Assembly: GCA_946887105.1 (NCBI GenBank)
Contig: CAMPKJ010000033.1
Span: forward strand, 1 to 28,967
DNA from: an uncultured Acidobacteriota bacterium
Lineage (GTDB): Bacteria > Acidobacteriota > Thermoanaerobaculia > Gp7-AA8
Direction: 5' to 3'
DNA length: 28,967 bases
In this document: piece by piece, positions 8,351 to 15,945 of the stretch
How positions within the stretch are numbered: position 1 is the first letter of the stretch
Layout: each line of letters opens with the position of its first letter
The notes under the pieces: model-generated
The model's input: only the letters and a program-made list of their open reading frames with translations
Databases searched by the model: none
Told to the model about the DNA's origin: nothing
Made by a program: the position numbers and the translations under genes

Positions 8351-11008
8351 ATGACTCAACCATCCATTCGACGCAAGCTCCGCCTGGTGATCCTGCTGAC
8401 CAGCGCGATCGTGCTGCTCCTCGCCTGCGGCGCCTTCATTGCCGCCGACCGGGCGCGGGCGAGCCGCGTGCTCGAGCACGACCTCTCTTCACTGGCGGAG
8501 ATGATCGGCGCGAACAGCGCGGCGCCGCTGACGTTCGACGACCGCGTCGCCGGCACCGAGGTGCTGTCCGCGCTGCGGGCCCGCCCGGCCATCGTGGCCG
8601 CGGTGATGTATACGAGGAGCGGACAGCCTTTCGCGATCTACGGCAACCCTGAGCCGGAGCAGCTGCGCGGCCTCCCCACACCGACCTCGACCGCCGACAG
8701 GATCGAAGTGGTTCGCGGCGTTTTCCTCCGGGACGAGCAGGTCGGCTCGATCTACATCGCCTCGGATCTGCGTGACGCAGTGGCCCGTCTCCACAGTTTC
8801 GCGGGCATGGCCGCGGTCATCCTGCTCCTGTCGCTGATGGTCGCGTACCTGCTCTCGTGGCGGCTCGAGCGCGTGATCACACGCCCGATTCTCGATCTGG
8901 CGGGAGCGGCCCAGCAGGTCACGCTGAAGCGGAACTACTCGATCCGCGTGGCCGCTCCTTCAACGGAACAGCACGACGAGATCGGCGCGCTCATGATCGG
9001 GTTCAACGGCATGCTGACCGAGATTCAGCGCCGGGATGACGAGCTGCGGCGCCATCGGGACGAGCTGGAGCACGAGGTCGAATCGCGCACGATCGAGCTG
9101 CGCGGCACCAACGCGAACCTCATCGCCGCGAAAGAGCTCGCGGAGTACGTCGCGGAGATCAACGCGCAGCTCAGCCGCCAGCAGCAGATGATCCTCAACG
9201 CCGCCGGCGAAGGCATCCTCGGCGTCGACGTCGGCGGCGTGGTCACGTTCATCAATCCATCGGGCGCAACGATGTTCAACCAGCCGGTCGAGCTGCTGGT
9301 CGGGCGGCCGCTGCACGATCTCATTCATCCGGCGGACGTCCGCAATGGCGGCTTCGACCACTGTCCGATGTGCAACCGGAGATCCGCCGTCTTCACCGGG
9401 GGGAACACCACGCACACGTTCATGCGCGGCGATGGCGCCCGCCTTCCGATCGAGTTCATCGTCAACCCGATCATCGACGAACTGGGGAAAAAGTCGGGCG
9501 TGGTGGTGACCTTCCGCGACATCACCGAACGGCTGGCCATCGAACGGATGAAGAGCGAGTTCGTCTCGACCGTCAGTCACGAGTTGCGCACTCCCCTCAC
9601 CTCGATTCGCGGAGCTCTCGGCCTGCTCGCCAGCGGCCTTCTCGGCGATGTCGGCGACCGCGCCAAGCGGATGATGAACATCGCCGTGTCGAATACCGAT
9701 CGGCTGGTCCGGCTGATCAACGACATCCTCGACCTGGAGCGCATGGAATCCGGCAGGGTCGAATTGAAACGCGAGAACGTCGATGCGATCACGCTGATGC
9801 GGGAAGCGATCGACGTCGTGCAGCCAATCGCCGACGGCGCCGGCGTCACCCTGGTCATGAAACCGGTGGAGGCGATGTTGCGCGTCGATCACGACCGCAT
9901 CGTGCAGACCCTCACCAACCTGCTCGGCAATGCCGTGAAATTCTCGCCGGGCGGCACCACGGTGCTCCTCACCGGCACTCTCGAGACGGACCAGTTCCGG
10001 TTCTCGGTCCAGGACCATGGCCGGGGCATCCCCGCCGACAAGAAGGACAGTATTTTCGAGCGTTTCCGGCAGGTGGACGCTTCGGATTCTCGCGAGAAAG
10101 GCGGCTCCGGACTCGGTCTGGCGATCTGCCGGACGATCGTCGGCGCACACGGCGGCCGGCTGTGGGTCGAGAGCCGGGAGAACGAGGGCAGCACGTTCCA
10201 TTTCACGCTGCCGGTGGAGTCCGACGCCGCTGGCGATCCCACGCAGGCGGAAGCCGATTGCAGAACGATCGTCATCTGCGCCGCCAACGCGCGGGCAGCG
10301 ACTGCGCTGGTGCCGCCGATCGAGAAACGCGGCTTCAAATGCGTGGTGATCGACGCGACCGAGCAGCTCGTGCCGGCGGTGCTCGCCTCTCGTGCCGAGG
10401 CAGTCGTCGTGGCGGTGCGGGCAATCACGGATCGGGGTTGGACGTACCTGCGTGCGCTCAGGGCGAACCCCGCGACTGCCGGCGTGCCGGTGGTCGTGGC
10501 CAGCGTCGAGGGCGCGTCATTGGTCGAGCGATCGGCCGCGCTGATCGCACGTTGGGCGCCGCAGCCGCGTGCGGACGGCGGCGAGGACGAGATGCCTGTG
10601 GCGGGCGCGGAGCACTCGGTGCTCGTGGTGGGGGAAGATCTCGACCTCGCGCGCGTGATCACCGAATCCCTGCGCAATCACGGCGTCGACACCATTCACG
10701 CCGCGTCGGGAAATGAAGCGATTGCGGCCTGCCATCGCGGAGTGCCGACGCTGGTGATCCTCGATCTGGCTCTGCCCGAGCTCGACCGCGTTGCCGTCGT
10801 CGAGTGGATGCGCGTCCGCAGGGCCTTCGCATCCGTGCCGCTGGTGGTCTTCTCCGCGCAGGAAATCTGCGCGGCCGATCAGGAACGGTCCCGCCCCGGA
10901 TCGACGGCATTCGTCACGAAAAGCCACGTCTCGCTCGACGATTTCGCGCGACGGGTCATCAACCTACTGAACAGCGTTACCGGCCCGGAGGCCACCCATG
11001 CAGCCTAA
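8351..11008 (+). CDS. Membrane hybrid histidine kinase: CHASE8-like sensor-HAMP-PAS-HisKA-HATPase-receiver-receiver
   Basis: The 885-residue inner-membrane kinase has TM1 at about 10-31, a periplasmic CHASE8-like domain at about 35-148 (SSLAEMIGANSAAPLTFDD, then ALRARPAIVAAVMY), TM2 at about 150-170 and HAMP at about 171-228. A coiled coil and a PAS domain (about 280-395, containing CPMC) precede HisKA with H410 (VSHELRTPLTS), the ATPase N-box (LLGNAVKF), DHGRGIP and GGSGLGL. The first C-terminal receiver-like domain (about 636-735) lacks the phospho-acceptor aspartate. The second (about 755-870) has D805 and K857. CHASE8 is the sensor domain of YfiN/TpbB, which periplasmic YfiR inhibits. A YfiR-like gene lies in the same gene set at 13411. 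The ATG at 8351 is chosen because TM1 follows; a longer frame-open start at 8243 would run through the promoter element. Confidence 0.92.
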   Translation: MTQPSIRRKLRLVILLTSAIVLLLACGAFIAADRARASRVLEHDLSSLAEMIGANSAAPLTFDDRVAGTEVLSALRARPAIVAAVMYTRSGQPFAIYGNPEPEQLRGLPTPTSTADRIEVVRGVFLRDEQVGSIYIASDLRDAVARLHSFAGMAAVILLLSLMVAYLLSWRLERVITRPILDLAGAAQQVTLKRNYSIRVAAPSTEQHDEIGALMIGFNGMLTEIQRRDDELRRHRDELEHEVESRTIELRGTNANLIAAKELAEYVAEINAQLSRQQQMILNAAGEGILGVDVGGVVTFINPSGATMFNQPVELLVGRPLHDLIHPADVRNGGFDHCPMCNRRSAVFTGGNTTHTFMRGDGARLPIEFIVNPIIDELGKKSGVVVTFRDITERLAIERMKSEFVSTVSHELRTPLTSIRGALGLLASGLLGDVGDRAKRMMNIAVSNTDRLVRLINDILDLERMESGRVELKRENVDAITLMREAIDVVQPIADGAGVTLVMKPVEAMLRVDHDRIVQTLTNLLGNAVKFSPGGTTVLLTGTLETDQFRFSVQDHGRGIPADKKDSIFERFRQVDASDSREKGGSGLGLAICRTIVGAHGGRLWVESRENEGSTFHFTLPVESDAAGDPTQAEADCRTIVICAANARAATALVPPIEKRGFKCVVIDATEQLVPAVLASRAEAVVVAVRAITDRGWTYLRALRANPATAGVPVVVASVEGASLVERSAALIARWAPQPRADGGEDEMPVAGAEHSVLVVGEDLDLARVITESLRNHGVDTIHAASGNEAIAACHRGVPTLVILDLALPELDRVAVVEWMRVRRAFASVPLVVFSAQEICAADQERSRPGSTAFVTKSHVSLDDFARRVINLLNSVTGPEATHAA

Positions 11009-11375
11009 ACGGATTCTCATCGTCGACGATGAAGACCACATCCGCGAGATCGCGGGCGTCACCCTCGAGCTCACGCACGGTTGGCACATCGATGCGGTCA
11101 ACTGCGGCAAGGACGCCATCCGCGCGGCCATCGCCAAACTTCCCGACGCCATCCTTCTCGACGTGATGATGCCGGAGATGCACGGCCCGAGCACGCTGCG
11201 CCTGCTCCGCGCCGACAACCGGACCCGCTCGATCCCGATCATCTTTCTCACGGCCAAGGTGCAGTCGGCCGATAAGCGCAACCTCCTGCAGCTCGGAGCG
11301 GACGGGATCATCGCCAAGCCGTTCGATCCGCTGGTGCTCGGCGCCGAGATCGCCGAGACGCTGCAGTGGACGTGA
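10998..11375 (+). CDS. Single-domain response regulator (receiver only)
   Basis: This 125-residue receiver has D10-D12, phospho-acceptor D55 (ILLDVMMPEMHG), T85 (FLTAK) and K107 (IIAKPFDP), and no output domain. Its start lies inside the end of the CHASE8-like kinase gene with an 11-base overlap, so the two are co-translated and the receiver is the obvious direct partner of that kinase. It probably passes phosphate on to the Hpt protein or receiver-sigma factor encoded on the other strand (inference). Confidence 0.93.
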   Translation: MQPKRILIVDDEDHIREIAGVTLELTHGWHIDAVNCGKDAIRAAIAKLPDAILLDVMMPEMHGPSTLRLLRADNRTRSIPIIFLTAKVQSADKRNLLQLGADGIIAKPFDPLVLGAEIAETLQWT

Positions 11376-11411
11376 CGCCGAACCCGACCGTTCACGCTCA
11401 GAAAACGTCCC

Positions 11412-11437
11412 TGTATTTTTTCGCGCCGCTGCGGGAC
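11412..11437 (+). promoter_or_regulatory. Shared island element, copy C (upstream of the TonB receptor)
   Basis: TGTATT at 11412-11417, 15 bases, GGGAC at 11433-11437, followed by TCACTC as in copy A. It ends 45 bases before the ATG at 11483. GTCCC directly before TGTATT pairs with GGGAC as an inverted repeat, and copy B has the same feature. Its presence makes the receptor-YfiR pair a separate transcription unit from the kinase and receiver genes upstream. Confidence 0.6.
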
Positions 11438-11482
11438 TCACTCGCGAGAGAGCTCGACTCCCCGTTCATCAAGAGAGGAACC

Positions 11483-13414
11483 ATGACTCATTTCGCGACA
11501 CGACTCCTGATCGGCAGCGCATTTCTAATGGCCCTGAACCTTCACGCCGGCGAGGCCCCGGCGGACGGGCAGTCGCCCCTCGACGAACTGCTGTCGACCC
11601 CGATCAGCACCGCGGCCAAGTATCAGCAGAGCATGAGTGACGTGGCCGCATCCGTCACGGTGATCACGGCGGAGGAGATCGCGCGGTATGGCTGGCGATC
11701 GCTCGGCGAGGTGCTGACGGCAGTGCGCAGCGTCTACACCACCAGCGATCGCGGCTATACCTATCTCGGCGTACGGGGCGTGGGCCTGCCGACCGATTAC
11801 AACAATCGATTCCTGATCCTTCTCAACGGGAATCCCCTCATCGAAAGTGTTTCCGGCAGCATCGACGTCGGCACCGGCCTCGGCATCGAGATGTCCACCA
11901 TCGAGCGGATCGAGTTCGTGCGCGGTCCCGGCGCGGTCATGTACGGAACGGGCGCGATGTTCGGCGTCATCAACCTGATCACCAAGGACGAGAGCGAAAG
12001 ACCGGCCATGGAAGTCGCAATCGGCAGTGGCGATCTGGTGACCGGAAGCGCTCGCGTCGGCATGGGCCACGGGGAACTGCGCACCAGTGCCGCGCTCTCC
12101 TGGCGCGAACAGAACGGCGGCGATCACTACTACGGCGAGTTCGACGCGCCGGAAACGAATCATGGCGTCGTGAGCGGCCGCGATTCCGACGACTACAAGT
12201 CTCTGATCGTGACCACGCGCTGGCGCGACCTCCGCCTCCTGACGATGTACTCGAGACGCGATAAAGGCGTGCCTACCGCCTCGTGGGACACCGACTTCGG
12301 CGGAGACCAGCACATCATCGACGGCAGGACGTTATGGGCGCTGAGCTTCGAGCGCTCGCTGGGAGTGGGAAAACGGCTGTCGGCGCGGGCGTTCCTCGAC
12401 CGGTTCCAGTATCGCGGCCACTATCCGTATGGCGATTTCATCTACAGCGATCATTCGCAGTCGAAACGCCTCGGCGGCGAGGCGCAGTACATCTGGGACA
12501 TCCGCCCCAATCACCGGCTCACCACCGGCTTCGAATATGTCTCGAACCGGCCCAGATACAGCTGGAACGAAACGTCGGGTGCCATCCGCAGCATCGGGGA
12601 TCCGTTCCATCAGATCGGCACGTACGTTCAGGCGGAATCCCAGTTCACCTCGCGGATCTCCGCAACGGTGGGATTGCGTTACGACCATCAGGGTGAGGTG
12701 GAAGCGCGTGTGACGCCGCGAGGCGCTCTCATTCTGCGCCCCGCCGCCGGGACCATCCTGAAGGTGCTGTACGGGGAAGCATTCCGCTCCCCGAGCACGT
12801 ACGAGCTCGATTACGTGAATGACGGCTTCCTTCCGAGCACCGCCACATCGGAAAGCATCCGCACGACGGAGGTGGTGTTCGAAAGGCGCGTCAGCGAGTC
12901 CGTGCTGGCCAGCGCGTCCGTCTTCGACGTGCAGATCGACGACTTGATCCGCCTTCACGGCGTCGGCGAGAACGCCGTCCAATTCCGGAACGTTGCCTCG
13001 GCGCGCTCGCGCGGAGCGGAATTGCAGGTCGACTATCGCCGCAACGATGGCCTGTGGAGCTACGTCAGCTATACCCACCAGCGCGCGAAGGAAGACGGCG
13101 CGGAGATGCAGAACTCACCGGCCCATCTGATCAAAGCCGGCATCTCCACGTCGACCGCCAACCGCATTTACGGTGGCCTGGAAACGCGCTTCGAGTCAGG
13201 CAGAACGACGAATGACGGGCAGCGGACTGACGATGCGATTCTCACCAACCTAAACCTGGGGTGGCGCGCCGGCCGATCGGTCACGCTGACCATGGCCATC
13301 CGCAACGCCTTCAATACGCACTACGCCACGCCCGGCGGTGTCGAGCACCGTCAGGACATCATCGAGCAGGACGGCCGAACGTTCATCTTCGGGTTCAAGG
13401 TGGGGGGGAGATGA
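11483..13414 (+). CDS. TonB-dependent outer-membrane receptor
   Basis: This 643-residue receptor has a signal peptide (about 1-22, cleavage after NLHA), a plug domain at about 38-165 (VAASVTVITAEEIARYGW, VRGPGAVMYGTGAMFGVINLIT) and a C-terminal beta-barrel ending in a phenylalanine-rich strand (RTFIFGFKVGGR). There is no N-terminal STN signalling domain, so it does not signal through a FecR-type pathway. AAGAGAGGAACC directly before ATG 11483 is a strong ribosome-binding site and fixes the start. The stop overlaps the start of the YfiR-like gene (ATGA). Receptors of this type are often found beside DUF4154 genes. The ligand is unknown, and signalling rather than bulk uptake is suggested by the surrounding kinases. 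Confidence 0.93.
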   Translation: MTHFATRLLIGSAFLMALNLHAGEAPADGQSPLDELLSTPISTAAKYQQSMSDVAASVTVITAEEIARYGWRSLGEVLTAVRSVYTTSDRGYTYLGVRGVGLPTDYNNRFLILLNGNPLIESVSGSIDVGTGLGIEMSTIERIEFVRGPGAVMYGTGAMFGVINLITKDESERPAMEVAIGSGDLVTGSARVGMGHGELRTSAALSWREQNGGDHYYGEFDAPETNHGVVSGRDSDDYKSLIVTTRWRDLRLLTMYSRRDKGVPTASWDTDFGGDQHIIDGRTLWALSFERSLGVGKRLSARAFLDRFQYRGHYPYGDFIYSDHSQSKRLGGEAQYIWDIRPNHRLTTGFEYVSNRPRYSWNETSGAIRSIGDPFHQIGTYVQAESQFTSRISATVGLRYDHQGEVEARVTPRGALILRPAAGTILKVLYGEAFRSPSTYELDYVNDGFLPSTATSESIRTTEVVFERRVSESVLASASVFDVQIDDLIRLHGVGENAVQFRNVASARSRGAELQVDYRRNDGLWSYVSYTHQRAKEDGAEMQNSPAHLIKAGISTSTANRIYGGLETRFESGRTTNDGQRTDDAILTNLNLGWRAGRSVTLTMAIRNAFNTHYATPGGVEHRQDIIEQDGRTFIFGFKVGGR

Positions 13415-13965
13415 CTCTGCGCGCTGCGTCCTTCACCTTGATCGCAGTGCTCGGCCTGCTCATCCACGCTTTCGACGCATCGGCACACGAAGTGCCGGTC
13501 GAGGTGCAGCTGCCTTTGTTCCAGAACATCTGGAAGCTGGACCGGAACTTCAACCCGGCGGGATCGTCCATCGTGGTGGCGGTGCTCTTTCAGGAGAGCA
13601 ACGTGCAGTCGATGGCCGCCCGCGCCGCCGCGTTCAAGTGGGTGCAGACGACCACCGGAGTGACCGCGGTCGGCGTGGTGATGGATCGTGCGGACTGGAC
13701 GACCGTGCTGCGCGTCGTCGAAGCGGACGTGTTCTACGTCACCAGGATGCGAGGCGCGGATATCGAAGCCGTTGCGGCGATTGCGCGGTCGCGCGGGATC
13801 CGGACGATGGCCGGCGTCCACGACTACGTCTGGCAGGGTCTGAACGTCGGCATCGGAGTGCGCAACGATCGTCCGCTCATCATGATCAACCTGCAGGCCG
13901 CGCTGGCCGAGGGCGCGGCGTATCAGGCCCAATTGCTCAAGCTCGCCGAGATCGTGAAGAAGTAA
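13411..13965 (+). CDS. YfiR-like (DUF4154) periplasmic protein
   Basis: The 184-residue protein has a signal peptide (about 1-25, cleavage after DASA). A periplasmic domain ends with the segment typical of YfiR/DUF4154 proteins (GVRNDRPLIMINLQAALAEG, then AQLLKLAEIVKK). In Pseudomonas, YfiR binds and silences the CHASE8-bearing cyclase YfiN. Here the only CHASE8-like protein is the kinase at 8351, its natural candidate partner (inference). ATGA overlap with the receptor stop and a GGGGGGAG ribosome-binding site support the start. Family assignment rests on the C-terminal half, because the N-terminal KFVEWP-type motif of many members is replaced by FQNIWKLDRN. I see no cysteine pair like those that stabilise Pseudomonas YfiR. 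Confidence 0.75.
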   Translation: MTLRAASFTLIAVLGLLIHAFDASAHEVPVEVQLPLFQNIWKLDRNFNPAGSSIVVAVLFQESNVQSMAARAAAFKWVQTTTGVTAVGVVMDRADWTTVLRVVEADVFYVTRMRGADIEAVAAIARSRGIRTMAGVHDYVWQGLNVGIGVRNDRPLIMINLQAALAEGAAYQAQLLKLAEIVKK

Positions 13966-13984
13966 TCGCTCCTCCCCTCACCGG

Positions 13985-14010
13985 GTGACACCCGTCACCT
14001 CCACTCGTGA
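13985..14010 (+). promoter_or_regulatory. Candidate Crp-type operator upstream of the Crp-family gene
   Basis: GTGA-N6-TCAC at 13985-13998, then 8 bases and a third GTGA at 14007-14010. The palindrome centre is 76 bases before the ATG at 14068. The element matches those upstream of korA/feoB and ccmE, and its position suggests autoregulation. Confidence 0.6.
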
Positions 14011-14067
14011 GCGCCATCGCACCAGTCAGCATCACCTGCCCTCACATTCTGTGACGGAGGCTCCACC

Positions 14068-14787
14068 ATGCCGTCGCCTTACAACATCGTCATTCAGAAC
14101 AACTGCACGGCCTGCGCGCGCAGCGAGGATCAGCTGTTCTGCAACATGTCGCCGGCGGCGATGAAAACGCTCGACGCGATCAAGTTCACCAGCCTCTATC
14201 CCAAGGGGTCGACGCTGTTCGTGGAGGGCGAGGACCCGCGTGGCGTGTTCATCCTCTGCAGCGGCCGCGCGAAGCTCACCACCTCGTCCACGGAAGGCCG
14301 CACGCTGATCGTGAAGCTGGCCGAGCCCGGCGAAGTCCTCGGCGCCAGCGCGACCATCCTCGGCCGCCCCTACGAAGTCTCCGCCGAAACGCTCGAGCCG
14401 TCGCAGCTGAACTTCATCAAGCGCGACGACTTCCTGCGCTTCCTGACCTCGCACACCGAGGCATGCATGCACACGGCACAGCAGCTCAGCGAGAAATATC
14501 AGTCCGCGCAACGCGAGATCCGCTCGCTCGGACTGGCCCAGTCGACGTCCGAGAAGCTCGGCAAGCTCCTGCTCGAATGGTGTGCGCTGCACGGCGAGGT
14601 CACCGCGGGCGGCACGCGTCTCAAAGTCCTGCTCACCCATGAAGAGGTGGCGCAGATGATCGGCACCACGCGCGAGACCGTCACGCGGCTGCTGAGCGAG
14701 TTCCGGCGCCGCAAGATCATCGAGGTCAAGGGCTCGACCATCCTGATCGTGAACAAGCCGGAGCTGGAGAGCCTGGTCAGCATCTGA
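14068..14787 (+). CDS. Crp/Fnr-family transcription regulator with N-terminal cysteine cluster
   Basis: This 239-residue regulator has a short cysteine-bearing N-terminus (C13, C16, C25), a cyclic-nucleotide-binding-fold domain at about 38-130 (YPKGSTLFVEGEDPRGVFIL), a dimerisation helix and a C-terminal winged helix. The recognition helix reads TTRETVTRLLSEF. Its R-E-T-V-x-R pattern equals the R180-E181-x3-R185 of E. coli CRP that reads GTGA, and differs from the V-E-T-I-S-R of FNR. C-X2-C-X8-C differs in spacing from FNR (C-X2-C-X5-C); C64 or C133 could be a fourth ligand. GGAGG seven bases before ATG 14068 fixes the start. GTGA-N6-TCAC elements at four places in the window are its likely targets. 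Similar proteins are common in Acidobacteriota (from memory). Confidence 0.9.
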   Translation: MPSPYNIVIQNNCTACARSEDQLFCNMSPAAMKTLDAIKFTSLYPKGSTLFVEGEDPRGVFILCSGRAKLTTSSTEGRTLIVKLAEPGEVLGASATILGRPYEVSAETLEPSQLNFIKRDDFLRFLTSHTEACMHTAQQLSEKYQSAQREIRSLGLAQSTSEKLGKLLLEWCALHGEVTAGGTRLKVLLTHEEVAQMIGTTRETVTRLLSEFRRRKIIEVKGSTILIVNKPELESLVSI

Positions 14788-14788
14788 C

Positions 14789-15496
14789 GTGGAACACGAG
14801 CACTCTCCGGAAGCGATCCGCGCGCGCCTGACGAATGCGCCGCGGACCAGCTATCTGCGCGACTGGGTCTACGGCGGGATCGACGGATCGGTGACGACCT
14901 TCGCCATCGTCACCGGCGTCGGCGGCGCGAGCCTCTCCAGCCGCATCATCCTGATCCTCGGCATCGCCAACCTGCTCGCCGACGGCTTCTCCATGGCCGC
15001 CAGCAACTATCTCGGCACGCGCACCGAGATTCAGGAAGCGGAAGCGCTGCGCGCGATCGAGCAGCGCCACATCGAGTCGAATGCGGAAGGCGAACGCGAA
15101 GAGGTGCGCCAGATCTTCGCCGCGAAAGGATTCGCCGGCGACGATCTCGAGCGCGCGGTCAAGATCGTCACCTCCGATCACACGCGCTGGATCGATCTCA
15201 TGCTGGCCGAAGAGTACGGCCTGGCGCGCGCGACCCGTTCGGCCACCGCCGCGGCACTGGCCACGTTCAGCGCCTTCCTGGTCTGCGGCCTGGTCCCGCT
15301 GCTCCCGTTTCTGCTGCGCCTGCCGAACGCCTTCGCGCTGTCGATCGTGATGACCGGCTGCGCGTTCTTCCTGATCGGATCGGCACGCAGCAAGTGGCTG
15401 CTGCTTTCGTGGTGGAGGGCGGGCGCCGAAACGCTCGCGCTGGGAGCAATCGCCGCGGCGTTAGCGTACGGCGCGGGCAGGTGGATCGCCGGTTGA
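14789..15496 (+). CDS. VIT1/CCC1-family iron/manganese transporter
   Basis: The 235-residue protein has two N-terminal membrane segments (YGGIDGSVTTFAIVTGV and a second near 55-75 ending in DGFSMAASNYLGT), a charged cytoplasmic stretch of about 90 residues rich in Glu and Arg, and three C-terminal membrane segments. The DGxVTTFA and DGFSMA motifs mark the VIT1/CCC1 family, which exports Fe(II) or Mn(II) from the cytoplasm. The GTG start at 14789 lies one base after the regulator's stop codon, so the two genes share an mRNA. Convergent feoA-feoB genes bring ferrous iron in, so an import/export pair lies here under one probable regulator. Confidence 0.88.
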   Translation: MEHEHSPEAIRARLTNAPRTSYLRDWVYGGIDGSVTTFAIVTGVGGASLSSRIILILGIANLLADGFSMAASNYLGTRTEIQEAEALRAIEQRHIESNAEGEREEVRQIFAAKGFAGDDLERAVKIVTSDHTRWIDLMLAEEYGLARATRSATAAALATFSAFLVCGLVPLLPFLLRLPNAFALSIVMTGCAFFLIGSARSKWLLLSWWRAGAETLALGAIAAALAYGAGRWIAG

Positions 15497-15512
15497 CGTC
15501 ATCGCGACGTCA
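15494..15512. terminator. Possible bidirectional hairpin between convergent genes
   Basis: TGACGTC at 15494-15500 and GACGTCA at 15506-15512 form a perfect 7-bp stem with a 5-base loop in the 32-base gap between the VIT1-type gene and feoA. There is no T-tract on either side, so it is a weak candidate for a shared terminator. Confidence 0.3.
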
Positions 15513-15528
15513 GCGGACAGAGGACCCC

Positions 15529-15945
15529 TCATCCGCGCGACGTCAGCTGCACGAAGATCTCGCGCCCCACTTCGTCGTCGATCGCGATCGAGGACGAGCC
15601 GCAGGCGAGCACGATGGCCGGTCTGCGCGCGATCACCCGCACTTCGCTGCCTGCTGCGATCCCGAACGAAGCCAGCCTGCTCATCCGCGCGGCCGACGAG
15701 GTCGCGATCCGCGCGATCGACGCAACCGCGCCCACCGGCAGGTCCGTCACCCGCAACGAATCACTCGCACAAGCCGCAGGCGCACGCCGAATCCACCTTT
15801 TCAACATATCGATGAACCGTCCACTCTCGACGAACTCATACCCGCACCGCGGACAACGCACCATCGAACACCCCTGCGCCATCGGACAGCTCGGCTTGCA
15901 CTCGCCGCCTTCGAAATCGATTCCGCACAACGGGCATTCGTTCAT
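15529..15945 (-). CDS. feoA: FeoA-domain protein with N-terminal zinc-ribbon-like module
   Basis: This 138-residue cytoplasmic protein begins with a cysteine-rich module (C4-X2-C7, C16, C20, C26, C31-X2-C34) and ends with an SH3-like FeoA domain at about 66-136 (LPVGAVASIARI, MSRLASFGIAAGSEVRVIARRP, GREIFVQL). FeoA is a small accessory protein that supports the FeoB ferrous iron transporter. Ordinary FeoA proteins are about 75-90 residues, so the cysteine-rich half is an addition that could bind zinc or sense iron or redox state. The ATG at 15945 overlaps the feoB stop (ATGA), giving the order feoB-feoA, the reverse of E. coli. A long frame-open extension upstream is an artefact inside feoB. 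Confidence 0.85.
   Translation of the reverse strand: MNECPLCGIDFEGGECKPSCPMAQGCSMVRCPRCGYEFVESGRFIDMLKRWIRRAPAACASDSLRVTDLPVGAVASIARIATSSAARMSRLASFGIAAGSEVRVIARRPAIVLACGSSSIAIDDEVGREIFVQLTSRG

Noticed and set aside
8211..8363. Longer Hpt protein starting upstream of the ATG at 8210
   Set aside because: The extra 51 residues would be encoded by the promoter element and divergent gene region. A GGGAG ribosome-binding site precedes ATG 8210.
11366..11482. Longer TonB receptor beginning at 11366
   Set aside because: The extension would bury the signal peptide and cover the 26-bp element. AAGAGAGGAACC before ATG 11483 is a much better initiation site.
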